Shown: positions 35,726-46,457, counted from the stretch's first letter. The stretch: DNA of 64,000 nt from Theropithecus gelada (GCF_003255815.1 NC_037671.1:156108645-156172644), one strand, 5' to 3'. The notes: a model not told the origin generated them from the sequence alone. A program made the numbers and translations.

Positions 35726-36762
35726 ACCTTAGAATGGCAAGTGCTTGTTGACCAAGCTGCCATCTTGGGAGAAAGGAGACCTAAAACTGCCCTTCAATTT
35801 AAAAAGAAAATGACTCCACTTATGAGAACCCTGATGGGGTCAACGCAGTACATATTATAAGTGGGACAATGAATGAAATGGTGTTAGGGCTCCGTGACCT
35901 CATACCATCAGAATATGTTTCACCAGGCAAATGGGCAGGGTCTCAGAATGTCACCAAATATGTGTTGAAAAGAGGTTTGAGCAATTACTCTTATGTGGGA
36001 ATGCTGTGAAAACACAGCTTTTTTTAGCTTCTAACTTTTCTGGATATTAAACTCATGCTGCTATATTTTGCATATTCTTCTCTTCTTTCTAGTCATTGGG
36101 CTGGTGCCGGAGGATAAGTTACGAGAGCTCTCCCCCAAATCATTTAAGGACCTTTATTCTATAATTTGTTCCTGACAGTTAAGTGACATTTTTTTCTAAA
36201 GAACTCAAATTAGCAAGATACTACTTGGGGATTATCTTACCCTATATTATGCTGCTTTTCTCCTCCCTGTATTCTGTCTATTGAAATTGCTCTTAAATCT
36301 GGCCCTCTTTGACTCTGGAGAGGAAAAGGCAGGATAAATTCAGAAATTCTAGCTTTTATTTTCCAAATTCTAAACTCTGGAGGGAGGAACAAATTTGTGG
36401 ACCCAGGTAAAGAAACCTTTATAAGCAGGGTAGGTAAAGGATTCAACAAGATAAGAAATGTTATCCAGGGCCCAGGGCTGTGAAGAAAGAGCTGCCAGAG
36501 AGACAGAAAGACCTCTGAGGGTCCTTGGGTCCCAAGAGCAGAAGGGACTAAGGCTTGGCCTCTTACAGCAAGACCATGGAGACCAAGGCTTTGTGTGCTC
36601 TGTAACCAGGGTCATAAATCCAACATGACCAGTTTCCTGGTAGGTGACATAGACACAGGAATTGGGTTTGGAGTGATGCAACTGGGAGACCAGTAGGGCT
36701 GGTGCAAAACTCTGGAGTGTGTGCCCTTCCCGAAGGCAATCTAATTCACATTTAAGACTACT
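35726..36762. other. No recognised repeat or gene
   Basis: About 1 kb, single-copy in appearance. Antisense frames of 70 and 103 codons overlap at 36237-36681 without recognisable product. Confidence 0.35.
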
Positions 36763-36910
36763 GGCTGGGTGCTATAGCTCACACCTGTAATCTGAGCACT
36801 TTGAGAGGCTATGGTGGGAGGGTCATTTGAGCCCAGGAGTTTGAGACCAGCCTGGGCAACATAATGAGATCCCATCTCTATATATCAAAAACATAAAATA
36901 AAAAAATATA
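36763..36910 (+). mobile_element. Alu monomer (FLAM-like)
   Basis: One left-arm-type monomer, 'ggctgggtgctatagctcac' to 'atcccatctcta', with an A/T-rich tail. Part of it is included in the inverted duplication with 38.2-38.5 kb. Confidence 0.85.
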
Positions 36911-37126
36911 TATACATTTAAAAATAAAACTACTGTGTGGGTGGAAAAAAATGCATCTTTTGTTCCTGAAAAAGTTTTGGTTTATGTTCCAGGAGCCACA
37001 CTGAGTGGGACTATGTGTCTTTAGTCTGAACAGATTACTAAAGTCCAGGGGCCCCCAGTGCCTGGATGTCATACAAGCTGCCAAACATCATTGCTAACTC
37101 AGTGAGGAATGGGAAGGATGGAAGCT
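36821..37126 (+). repeat. Inverted duplication, left arm
   Basis: The reverse complement of 38169-38470. The non-Alu core (36927-37126) aligns with about 7 substitutions and three small indels by hand count, about 95% identity. It includes an almost perfect run of about 100 bp (36973-37070). The arm also includes part of an Alu monomer and its tail. The spacer between arms is about 1.04 kb. Confidence 0.93.
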
Positions 37127-37259
37127 TTGCAATGACCCATAGACATTTCAGAATGAGGCTTAAAACAGAGATTACGTTGAGTTATCAAAAATTTCAAAAG
37201 CTTGTGGTACACCTGTTGTGGGCTGTTACTCTTGTCACCAGAGATACGTCTAGGATAGT

Positions 37260-37490
37260 TTTAGTTTTGACAATGTAAATCCTGGTGCTACTAATAACCA
37301 GCCGTGTGATCTCAGAAAAGTTATTATATTTCACATCTCAAGCCTCAATTTCCTAATCTATGAAAGGTGAACAAGAGTAACACCCTCTTAAAATGTTGCT
37401 GGATTAATTGGGACATTTAAAGTCAAGAACCTAGAACAATGCTTGTCTCCTAATAAGCTGGCACTCAAATTATAACTCTTGGTACCAATA
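37260..37490 (+). mobile_element. MIR in inverted-duplication spacer
   Basis: 'agccgtgtgatctcagaaaa', 'cctcaatttcctaatctatg' and 'cctagaacaatgcttgtctc' are MIR landmarks in order. Confidence 0.7.
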
Positions 37491-37945
37491 ATGCTGATGC
37501 CTTGTGCTTATAGAGAATTTGGTGAAATAGTACTTGTGAACTTTCCTTGTATCAATATTCAAGATGTCAATACATTAATTCTCTTGTCCCTTAAGATGGT
37601 TTCCCATCTGGCTCCTTGCAGACTCATGTAAAAACACTCCCAGAAACTCCCCATCAGCTCTTCAGACATCTCAGACTCCCTTGATTCTTAGGTTTAACAC
37701 AGCTTAGGACTAAGCTGGGGTTCTTACTATGAATTCTGATAAGCTTGCGCTTCAATCTATAGGCTAGAGGAAATAATGAAGTTTCATTGAAACTTAATCA
37801 AGGCATGTCTATGTGGGGCTAAGTGGCTGGGGTCTACATGTGCAGTCTTTTGGGATCCTAATTTGATTCAAGTCCAAAAGTTAGAATATCCACAGAAGTG
37901 GAAGAATACATATTCCTTATACCAAAAACTTTACAACACACATAA
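37491..37945. other. No recognised feature
   Basis: Single-copy in appearance, within the spacer of the inverted duplication. Confidence 0.35.
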
Positions 37946-37983
37946 GCATGTGAGTGTGTGTGTGTGTGTGTGTGCGCGTGTGT
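37946..37983 (+). repeat. (TG)n microsatellite
   Basis: About 17 TG units with a gcgcg interruption. It abuts the 3' tail end of the truncated antisense Alu, replacing the expected T run. Confidence 0.9.
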
Positions 37984-38168
37984 TTGAGATCACTCTGTCA
38001 CCCAGGCTGGAGTGCAGTGGCACGATCTTGGCTCACTGCAACTTCCACCTCCTGGCTTCACGCCATTCTCCTGCCTCAGCCTCCTGAGTAGCTGGGATTA
38101 CAGGTGCCCGTTACCACATCCTGCTACTTTTTGTGTTTTGGTAGAGATGGGGTTTTGCCAAGATGGCC
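37984..38168 (-). mobile_element. AluS truncated at the inverted-duplication breakpoint
   Basis: An antisense Alu from the right-arm end through the middle A-rich linker and into the left arm, stopping abruptly at 'ttttgccaagatggccag'. The next base begins the inverted-duplication right arm. The remaining left arm of the Alu is absent, so truncation and duplication share one breakpoint. Confidence 0.92.
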
Positions 38169-38470
38169 AGCTTCCATCCTTCCCATCCTCACTGAGTTAG
38201 CAATGTTTGGCAGCTTGTGTGACATCCAGGCACTGGGGGCCCCTGGACTTTAGTAATCTGTTCAGACTAAAGACACATAGTCCCACTCATTGTGGCTCCT
38301 GGAACATAAACCAAAACTTTTTCAGGTACAAAAGATCCATTTTATTCGCCCACACAGTAGTTTTATTTTAAAATGTGTTTTGTTTTATTTTATTTTGTTT
38401 TTGAGAATTCGAGATGGGGGTCTCATTATGTTGCCCAGGCTGATCTCAAACTCTTGGGCTCAAATGATCC
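38169..38470 (-). repeat. Inverted duplication, right arm
   Basis: Reverse-complement copy of 36821-37126. The left junction abuts the truncated Alu with about 2 bp of microhomology (AG). The right end merges into an Alu fragment carrying a 36-bp triplication. Confidence 0.93.
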
Positions 38471-38552
38471 TTGACAGAGTCTTGAACTCCTGGGCTCAGA
38501 TGATCCTTGACGGGGTCTTGAACTCCTGTCCTCAAGTGATCCATCCACCTTA
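38445..38552 (+). repeat. 36-bp tandem repeat, three units, in Alu-derived DNA
   Basis: Units at 38445-38480, 38481-38516 and 38517-38552. Units 1 and 2 share 'gatccttgac', and units 2 and 3 share 'cttgaactcctg'. The repeat sits at the distal end of the right arm. Confidence 0.88.
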
Positions 38553-38607
38553 ACCTCCCAAAGTGCTGGGATTACAGGCATGAGACACCACTCCCAGCCT
38601 GTGTTCT
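38471..38607 (-). mobile_element. Alu head fragment, minus strand
   Basis: 'ctcccaaagtgctgggatta' to 'agacaccactcccagcct' is the Alu 5' end in antisense. It differs more from the monomer at 36763 than the duplicated core does, so it probably belongs to a separate, resident Alu. Confidence 0.8.
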
Positions 38608-38972
38608 AGAAAGTTCCACCTGAGTCTCTTCTCTCACTCTTGGTTAGAGACTAAGTAGGTCTGCACTTTCACCTCTTCCTGGGTGAGGTATCTAATTCTG
38701 TGCCTTCAGTTTCCATCTTAAAAAGTTATAGTGTAATTGAAATCATCCTTATCTTTCCACTTTTTCAACTCACATATCCTGTCTTCAAGTCTTCTCATGT
38801 CTTTATGTCAGCATCGTTTAAACCCGATCATGTTCCCACCTTGTCATTGCCCCAAACGAACTTCAGATTCCAATTATCTCTCACTGAGATCTGAGGTCAC
38901 CTCTGGCTGGGCTTCTTGTCTCTCATCTTGGCTCCCTCTAATCCCTGTTGCAAGCAGATTGATTTTTAAACC
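38608..38972. other. Unassigned, possibly old LINE-derived
   Basis: Pyrimidine-rich; 38740-38940 is faintly L2-like. No gene is visible. Confidence 0.3.
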
Positions 38973-39192
38973 AGAGGTCAGCAATTTCTGAAAAGGGCCA
39001 GATAATAATTATTTTAGACTTTGCGGGCCCGATGGTCTCTGTTGTAACTATCCAGATCTGCAAGTTGTAGCACTAAATCAGCCATAGACAATATGTAAAT
39101 AAATGGGCACAGATGGGACTCAATAAAACAGGTTACAAAACAGGCAGCAGACCAGATTTGGTTCCGGAGGCCATAGTTTGCACATCTCTGTT
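38973..39192 (+). mobile_element. hAT-Charlie element, MER58/MER5-group type
   Basis: 'gaaaagggccagataataat', 'actttgcgggcccgatggtc', 'agccatagacaatatgtaaa' and 'ggaggccatagtttgcacat' give the familiar 220-bp non-autonomous hAT. Number assignment needs Dfam. Confidence 0.8.
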
Positions 39193-39400
39193 CTAAGATA
39201 AATCTGTTCATATTCTTCTTGTTGCCTTTAAGATAAATGACATATTATTGAAAACAGCTTACAAGCCCAGTCAGACCTCTTAGCATCTACCTCCATCACA
39301 AACTCAGCTCTAGTTCTATTGGAAGATTTGCATTACTGCCTCATATTCTGACCCACAGCTAAGTAGGTCTGCTTGAGACCGACATTCTAAATAATATAAG

Positions 39401-39700
39401 TTTGGCTGGGCGTGGTGGCTCACGCTTGTAATCCCAGCACTTTGGAAGGCCAAGGTGGGCGGATCATCTGAGGTCAGGAGTTTGAGACCTGCCTGACCAA
39501 CATGGTGAAACTCCATCTCTACTAAATAAATACAAAAATTAGCCAAGAGTGGTGGTGCGTGCCTGTAATCCCAGCTACTCAGGAGGCTGAGGCAGGAGAA
39601 TCGCTTGAACCCAGGAGGCAGAAGTTGCAGTTAGCCGAGATCATGTCATCACACTCTAGCCTGAGTGACAGAGTAAGACTCTGTCTCAAAAAAAAAAAAA
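39401..39700 (+). mobile_element. AluS, plus strand
   Basis: Full dimer, 'ggctgggcgtggtggctcac' head to a 16-base A tail (39688-39703). Extended by (ATAAA)-like sequence. Confidence 0.95.
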
Positions 39701-39756
39701 AAATACATAAATAAAAATTTTTAAAAAGTACAGGTTTAAGAGGCATAAAGTGAAAT

Positions 39757-39840
39757 AGGTGGAATTACAGCTCTATCCTCAGTAAAACTGTGATCTTAGG
39801 CAAGCCTCAGTTTCTTTATTTGTGAAACTAAATAATTACA
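39757..39840 (+). mobile_element. MIR fragment
   Basis: 'aactgtgatcttaggcaagc' followed by 'ctcagtttctttatttgtga' is the MIR core region. Short and diverged. Confidence 0.55.
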
Positions 39841-40262
39841 TTGTCTGGAGATAATATCATCACCTCTTACATCATTCATTTGCTTAAAAATAAATGGCAT
39901 AGTAGAAGAAAAACACTCATAAATTGTGAAGTGTTATATAAATGTCCATGTTGCCTACATAGGCTTGGCCAGTCCTCACCTCTCCCTCGTCCCCATTCAT
40001 GCTGTCTCAGCTGGTGCTCTCTCTTTTCTCTCTCTGCACGGCTATCTGCTTATTGGCGGTGCAGAACAGCTGCAGCTCAGCGGCACCCCCGGAGGATTCA
40101 GGTCTCCTATGCCCTTCTTCAACTGACCTACTTGTTCCTTTTTCAGAGCAGCCCCCTCCCATTTTCCTACCCAGCCTCAAATCTGGTGATGGGAGCCCCG
40201 GCCCCAGCCCTAGCCCCATATCTGGAGCAATTCTCATTCCCATGAGGACTAACTGAAAATAA

Positions 40263-40266
<4 letters not shown>
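39841..40266. other. Unassigned, C/T-rich in the second half
   Basis: Overlapping frames at 39841-40256 (up to 134 codons) in two phases on plus and one on minus. The overlap and Pro/Ser/Leu-rich composition point to compositional bias, not coding. No motif is recognised. Confidence 0.35.
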
Positions 40267-40300
<34 letters not shown>

Positions 40301-40331
40301 TGTGTGTGGTGTGTGTGTGTGTGTGTGTGTT
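40267..40331 (+). repeat. (TG)n microsatellite, about 65 bp
   Basis: Thirty-odd TG units with two GG interruptions. Likely length-polymorphic. Confidence 0.95.
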
Positions 40332-41374
40332 GAGAGGGGTGGTGATAGACAAAGAAAGAATTAGGTTACACACTATTTCTGACTTTCCCTGGTTCTCTCA
40401 CTGTCTCAGGGAAGGAAGAGCACATTTTCCAATAGAGGAGTTACGGACTGAGCAGATGTAGCAAGTAGAAACAAGTCACATCGATACATAATTTATAGAT
40501 CATATATTCCCTCTGTCAGCCCAGGGATTATTTCCACCTATTTGCAGCACCAGAATGAGGTCCATACTTAAACATCAAATATGACTTTATATTCTTTTAT
40601 TTGCTTTTTTAAAAAGCTGTTTTATACTTTCTAACTTTGGGTCTTTAAAAAAATTCTCTGACTCATTCAAGCTGCTTAATGCGCTGTATTGAAATTTCCG
40701 ACAGGCATCAAAAGCACAGGGAACTAATCTTCCATATCCTTTAAAGAAACAGCAGCTCTCACATCTGGGCACGGGGATCAACTACGCAGGACGCTATAAA
40801 AGAAAACGCCAAGGAACAAGGCACAGCTGTTTTCTCTTTGCTGCCTGGAACTAGATGAAATTACTTGTTAATGACAGAGAACTAGAAAATGCACTTTAAA
40901 AATACTTTGTACAAGATTCACTTTTTGGGTTACAAAATTACTAAAAGGATGACAGGTGTTTACATAAATAATATTTATCTACTGTGAGAGGTACTTCTTA
41001 CAAATTCCTTCTTTGTTTATATGTAAGTTGCTCATTGTAACATTTTCACAGAGGAGGAAGTTCTGTAAGGGTTTCTATAATTGATTTTCATTTCAAACTT
41101 GATTAGAAATGCACTCAATTGTCCTAATTATTCTTTTTCCATTTTTGAAAAAATTTCTATATTCCTTTATGTGAATTAATTGACGATAGGAAAGCTTCTA
41201 GACCCTGCATTATGCCAATTACTATATATATCTCAAATATTATGTTAAATATTAAATTGTAAAACATGTGGCTATTCAATCTATTATCAAAATTCCTGGG
41301 CAACTTGAAAAAAAAGCTATGATCCCTTCAAGTTTCTGAATGGATATAAAGAGGTTTCATTCCTAAGCAGATAT
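40332..41374. other. No recognised repeat; TATA-like box at 40794
   Basis: 'gacgctataaaag' (40789-40801) is a good TATA match with several CpGs nearby (40680-40810), unusual for this window. No open frame of note follows. The rest is AT-rich. Confidence 0.35.
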
Positions 41375-41775
41375 AATAAACATGTATATATCTGACAAAG
41401 CCAAAAAATGTATGAGGCAAACATTTGTGGAATTAAAGGAAGAAATAGACAGTTCTACAATAATAGTTGAATACTTCTCTACCCTTCTTTCTGTAATGGA
41501 CAGAACAACTAGACAGAACAGAAATAAGGAAATTGAGGACCTGAACAACACTATCAACTATACCTAAAAGATATATACAAAATATTTCAACCCAGGTCAG
41601 CAGAAAACATATTTGTCTCAAGTGCACATGGGACATTCTCCAGGACACACCATATGTTAGAACACAAAACAAGTCTCAACAACTTTTATAAGTTTGCAGT
41701 TACCACGAGGAATCAATAACAAAGGAAAACTGGAAAATGCACAAATTTGAGGAAATTAAATAACATACTCTTAAC
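41375..41775 (+). mobile_element. L1M ORF2 endonuclease fragment
   Basis: 'gacagttctacaataatagt', 'gacagaacaactagacagaa', 'gaggacctgaacaacactat' and 'ccatatgttagaacacaaaa' follow the L1M endonuclease domain in sense. The 61-codon frame at 41382-41567 derives from it. Both ends are truncated. Confidence 0.82.
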
Positions 41776-42839
41776 ACAATTCATCTCATAACAAGGATTA
41801 TTGTGCTTTTTTCCTCAATTCCAGTTAGAAAGCAAACTGGAGAATGACTCTTATGGCCCAATTGTAGATCAGGTGATGCCCTTGGACCAGTCAGCCATGG
41901 CCAAGGTAGTGGATCTGCAAGAAGATGGCGAGTCCTGTTATAACTACACCATGGAGTCTGGATGATTTCCCACAGCAAGGAGGGAATATGCACAGACAAT
42001 ATCCTAGATCCACACACTGATAGTGGTTTGTATAAAGGCAAAAGAATTCAGAGGAAGAGAATATTTAAGACACATGTGGAGAAAAGGGAGGCTGGTGGGA
42101 TAAGAGAAGGTGTTATCTGTCGCTCTACTGGCCTAGGGGAAGGTTTGAGTTGGACTGCCCAGGAAGTGTGAGTCTCTGCACCTGAGAGTGGCTGTATCCA
42201 AATGTGTCATTAATAAACATTGAGAGCTGAAGTACAGAGGAAAATGAGTTGAGGAACCTAAGGAAAATATAAGAAGCAAAGAGGCACAGCTTAGATAAAC
42301 ACCGGAGTTGGTACTGTTGCCTGGGAAAGTATATGTCCATATTTCTAGGTGCTTACTTCTAGAGGCATTGGGAATGAGAGGTTACTTCCAATAGAGAGAC
42401 CCAGAACAGGAGTGGATGGTGGAGAGGAAACTAGAAAGAGTACTATCTGGAAAGTCTAGGGAGTCAGGAGTCTCAGAAGAACACGGTATCATGTTAAGAG
42501 AAAGATCGAAATATAGACTTGAATTTGAATGAGTTGGAGTTTGGTGTCAACACTTTCTAATAAATGCGGGGAGAGAGGAGGAACAAAGAGTGCAGAACTA
42601 GACTGAAGGAAATTGAAGAGAAAATGGAAGGAGAGCAAGTGAAGATAGATGCTTTTTCAGGAAGCTTAAGTGAGACTTGGAGGAGAAAGAATAATAAATT
42701 AGGGACAAGGAACGAGGAAAACTGGGAGAGCAAGTCAGCAAGTGCTTGGTTCAGGACAGAATGTGGATGAATGTGTGGAAAAAGCAATGTGACTGGACGG
42801 TCTTGCATTTCGAGGACTGGTCAAGGCTTACAGAGGTAC
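41776..42839. other. No recognised repeat or gene
   Basis: Purine-rich from about 42030 on. The segment 41821-41963 is open for 46 codons and superficially protein-like but has no recognisable family. Short frames elsewhere are unsupported. Confidence 0.35.
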
Positions 42840-43115
42840 GGCCAAGCGCTTGGCCTCTGGAGTCAGGCTACCTGGGCTCCAAACCCAGGCCTGCCACTTT
42901 CTAACTGTGCGACTTCAGGCCTATTTCTTAGCCTTTCCTTTTCTGAGTTTTCTCATCTCTAAAAAGAAGACAAAGACAAAGCTTCCCACATGTGGTTGTT
43001 GTGAAGACTAAAGGAAATCATATTTGTAAAATGTTTAACATAGTGCCTGGAGCAAAATGAAGACCCATTAAATATAAACAAGCCCTTATTATTGTTATTA
43101 TCATCATCATTACTA
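42840..43115 (+). mobile_element. MIR, nearly complete
   Basis: 'tggcctctggagtcaggcta', 'ctgccactttctaactgtgc', 'gtggttgttgtgaagactaa' and 'tagtgcctggagcaaaatga' run in order, ending with a (TTATTA)-type tail at 43087-43115. One of the best-preserved MIRs in the window. Confidence 0.9.
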
Positions 43116-43204
43116 TAAACAGACCTCAGGGTTTCAAATGTAACTCTGGGAATGTTGCATAAGTGATCATTCAGGCAAAGTCCCCAGTAGACTGTAGATT
43201 TTGT

Positions 43205-43258
43205 TGTGACAGAGTGAGACTCTGTCTCAAAATAAATAAAAATTAAAATAAAATAAAA
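43205..43258 (+). mobile_element. Alu 3'-end fragment (about 30 bp plus tail)
   Basis: 'gacagagtgagactctgtct' followed by an (AAAT)-type tail is the last 30 bp of an Alu with no body. It is a severe truncation or filler insertion. Confidence 0.8.
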
Positions 43259-43367
43259 TGCGAATCAGATGTTTCTATCTGTTGACCCTTTTCTATTTCA
43301 GCACTGCTACAGTTGACTTATCCATATAATATCCATGTAATATGTCAATCTGCATCTCTCTAAGTTT

Positions 43368-43668
43368 TTTTTAATTATTATTTTTTGAGACAAAATCTCA
43401 CTCTGTCATCCAGGCTGGAGTGCAGTGGCATAATCTCAACTCACTGCAACCTCTACCTCCTGGGTTCAAGTGATTCTCTGGCCTCAGCCTCCCTAGTAGC
43501 TGGAATTACAGGTGCGCACCACCACGCCCAGCTAATTTTTGTATTTTTAGTAGAGACAGGGTTTTACTATGTTGGCCAGGCTGGTCTCGAACTCCTGACT
43601 TCAAGAGATCCACCCGCTTCAGCCTCCCAAAGTGCTGGGATTACAGGCGTGAGCCACCGCGCCCGGTC
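43368..43668 (-). mobile_element. AluS, minus strand
   Basis: Full dimer in antisense. The T-rich tail is at 43368-43386, and the head 'gcgtgagccaccgcgcccgg' at 43647-43666. The 95-codon frame here is Alu-derived. Confidence 0.95.
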
Positions 43669-44483
43669 CTAAATGGTTCTTTGCATTGTACTTCTGTTCC
43701 ATGTGCGTATCATATTTTTCACATTGCAAGTTCCCTGGAGAGAGGGTTCTATTTCTTGTGCAACCTCTCAGAATCCATTACAATGTTCTGCAAACCATAG
43801 ACACACATCAGATCATACTGAATAAGTATAAATTAAATGTATTAAAAGTAAGCCCAATAGGTTTAGGGAATGAGAATTAGTAAAAACGGGCTTTTCCCTC
43901 ACACCCAATTTTTGCCTTCTCTCATGGTTTTATCGATATCCTTTTCTTAAAAAGAAGGGTTTATATTGTCATTGTCACTTAAAGGGGGAAGACCTAGGAA
44001 CACTAACAGGCCCCTTTCTCCCTTCAAGTGACATCCCTGAGCCTGGTTTGCAGAGTTGCTCCTCCACTTACTTGGAGGCGGTGGGGAGCAGTCCAAGGGA
44101 GAGTGAATGCTCGAAGTTCCCAGCAGCTCAGCACTGACAGGTGCTGGGTAGTTTTCCAGGCAGAATATTCTTTTATTCAGAAACTGCTGAGCTTGTCTCT
44201 GTTGCTGATAATTAACAGACTCTTCTTTACCCGTGTTCAGGGAGAACTTCCTTTCTTTCTTGCCCCTGGCAGTGATCACTCATACATCTTAAAGACAGCT
44301 CTCAGATAAATCACCAGGAGAGAAAGAGTAAGAATAGCTCGTAGCAAACTATGACAGGAGGAAATTTCTTTTGTAAGGACTTGAAATTAGGAAATATATT
44401 AGCTTCAAATAATGTTTGGTCTTATTTTGAGAAACTTAGTGAGACATCTTCAAACATTTTAAATGTATTTGCTAATTATATAC
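43669..44483. other. Single-copy; holds a 32-bp copied segment
   Basis: No recognised repeat. Positions 44178-44209 are identical to 45914-45945, which lies in an MLT1 LTR. Confidence 0.4.
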
Positions 44484-44499
44484 ATAATTTCATTTTTTA

Positions 44500-44807
44500 T
44501 TTTTATATATTTATTTTATTTTTGGAGACAGAGTCTTGCTTTGTCACCGAGGCTGGAGTGAAGTGGTGCAATCTCGGCTCCCTGCAACCTCTGCCTCCCA
44601 GGTTCAAGCAATCCTGGTGCATCAGTCTTCCAAGTAGCTGGGACTACAGGCGCCCCCGACCATGCTCAGCTAATTTTTCGTATTTTTAGTAGAGATGAGG
44701 TCTCACCATGTTGCTCAGGCTGGTCTCAAACTCCTGAGCTCAGGCAGTCCACCATCTCGGTCTCCCAAAGTGCTAGGATTGCAGGTGTGAGCTACAGTGC
44801 CCAGCCT
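44500..44807 (-). mobile_element. AluS/J, minus strand
   Basis: Full antisense dimer. The flanks ataatttcattttt (44484-44497) and ataatttcgtttt (44808-44820) are the TSD. The 112-codon frame at 44351-44689 runs into it and is not a gene. Confidence 0.92.
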
Positions 44808-44820
44808 ATAATTTCGTTTT

Positions 44821-45484
44821 TAATACAGAAACTGTGACAACTAAAAAACTCAGAGTACTTTAAAAGTATAAAATATTAAATGTAATATTGGAGAAACCAG
44901 TTCTCTTAAAGGTGCTAAAACTGTAAACTTCTAAGATTTCACTTTGAAATTGCAAGTCTAAATTAATTACTCAATTATACATTGTAGATTAGAATTACAG
45001 TACAACTCTGTTGCTCTAATTGGCCAAATTCTTATAAACAAGTACATAGAGATAAACGATGCACAATATTAACACAAACATTAATCCTGTGGTTTTGATT
45101 TACTTGCACCTTTCTCTGTTTAATTCTAAATCTTTATAGAGTTGAAAGATGTTTAACCATCCAGGGAATAACTGTACCACGACAAAAATTTTGAAGGATA
45201 TTGCCTTATGGAATATCATCTTATGGAATTCCACTTGAAATTTCATAAGAACGGGGGATTTTGGTTGGGACACATTGGATTCTTGTTGATGGGGCACTGA
45301 TGGGATATGTTCTGCTCTACTGTATTAGGATCCTCCAAAAACGGTGGTCTGATGGCCTTCATAGTCCACATTCCAGGGTTCAGTTTATATAGTAGCCAAG
45401 TCGTCTTCTACTTACAGAGTATGAGGTCCCCCATTCAAAGCATCATAAATCACTCTCTTATGTTCTTTTTATTATTTCAGGGAT
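44821..45484. other. No recognised repeat or gene
   Basis: AT-rich, single-copy in appearance. Confidence 0.35.
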
Positions 45485-46443
45485 TGTTGGCAGAGGGATC
45501 TTACTCCAGCTACATAATGAACTATTACAAAACTTAGTGGCTTAAAATACCATTTTATTATATCTCAGCCGGGCGGTCGCTCACTCCTGTAATCCCCGCA
45601 CTTTAGGAGGCTGAGGCAGGCGGATCATGAGGTCAGGAGATTGAGACCATCCTGGGCAACATGTGAAATGCCGTCTCTACTGAAAATACAAAAATTAGCT
45701 GGGTGTGTGATGTGCGCTTGTAATCCCAGCTACTCGGGAGGCTGAGGCAGGAGAATCACTTGAACCCGGGAGGCAGAGATTGCAGTGAGCTGAGATTGCA
45801 TCACTGCACTCCAGCCTGGCAACAGAGCGAGAGTCCGTCTAAACAAACAAACAAACAACAACAAAAAAACCCATTTTATTATGTCTCACAATATTGTATG
45901 TCAGGTATTTGGACAGAAACTGCTGAGCTTGTCTCTGTTGCTGATTCATTAGCTAGTTCATGGTTTTGTTCTATCAGATGACTTCTGTTAATATCACATG
46001 GAACAGAAGAATCACCCAACTGAACCCTGTGCCATTCCTCACCCACAAAACTGTGAAATACAATGAAATGTTTTGAAGGGTCCAATGTGACTTCACTGTC
46101 TTGTACTTTAGGGGGATGGTTGGAAGGCTGAGCTTAGCAGGGATGGTCAATTGAAATGCCTACATGTGACCTTCCTAGCAGTATGACCTCAGGGTATCCA
46201 AACTTCTTACCTGGCTACCCAGAGCACTAAGAGAAAGTGTTCCTGTCAATGAGCGGGCTTGAGTGGGCTGTCTGGCCTTTAATGATGGAGCCTCAGAAGT
46301 CTCTTGCACTAGAATTGATTGGGCAAAGAGTCATAAGCCCCAGTCATATTCAAGAGAAGACACAGACCCCTCTTTTCTATGGCAGAAATGTCAATGAATA
46401 TATGATTATGTTTTAAAACTGTGGCAAAGTCCTGAAGACATTT
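45485..46443 (-). mobile_element. MLT1-type MaLR LTR split by an Alu, minus strand
   Basis: 'actattacaaaacttagtgg' (45519-45538) before the Alu, and 'tcaggtatttggacagaaac', 'tgcctacatgtgaccttcct' and 'ttgattgggcaaagagtcat' after it, follow an old MLT1 LTR in antisense. The Alu duplicated 18 bp of it. Confidence 0.7.
45568..45870 (+). mobile_element. AluS/Y inserted in MLT1
   Basis: Full dimer with a (CAAA)n-type tail. The 18-bp TSD, ccattttattatatctca (45550-45567) against ccattttattatgtctca (45871-45888), matches 17 of 18. Confidence 0.95.
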
Positions 46444-46457
46444 AAAGATCTTTCCAT

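Noticed and set aside
39841..40256. Cluster of overlapping frames, one of 134 codons
   Set aside because: Frames in several phases and on both strands over the same C/T-rich segment point to composition, not coding.
37946..40331. (TG)n tracts as telomere-like or regulatory arrays
   Set aside because: They are ordinary dinucleotide microsatellites.
41821..41963. 46-codon protein-like open segment following an L1M fragment
   Set aside because: The amino-acid mix looks plausible but the segment has no start or splice context and no family resemblance.
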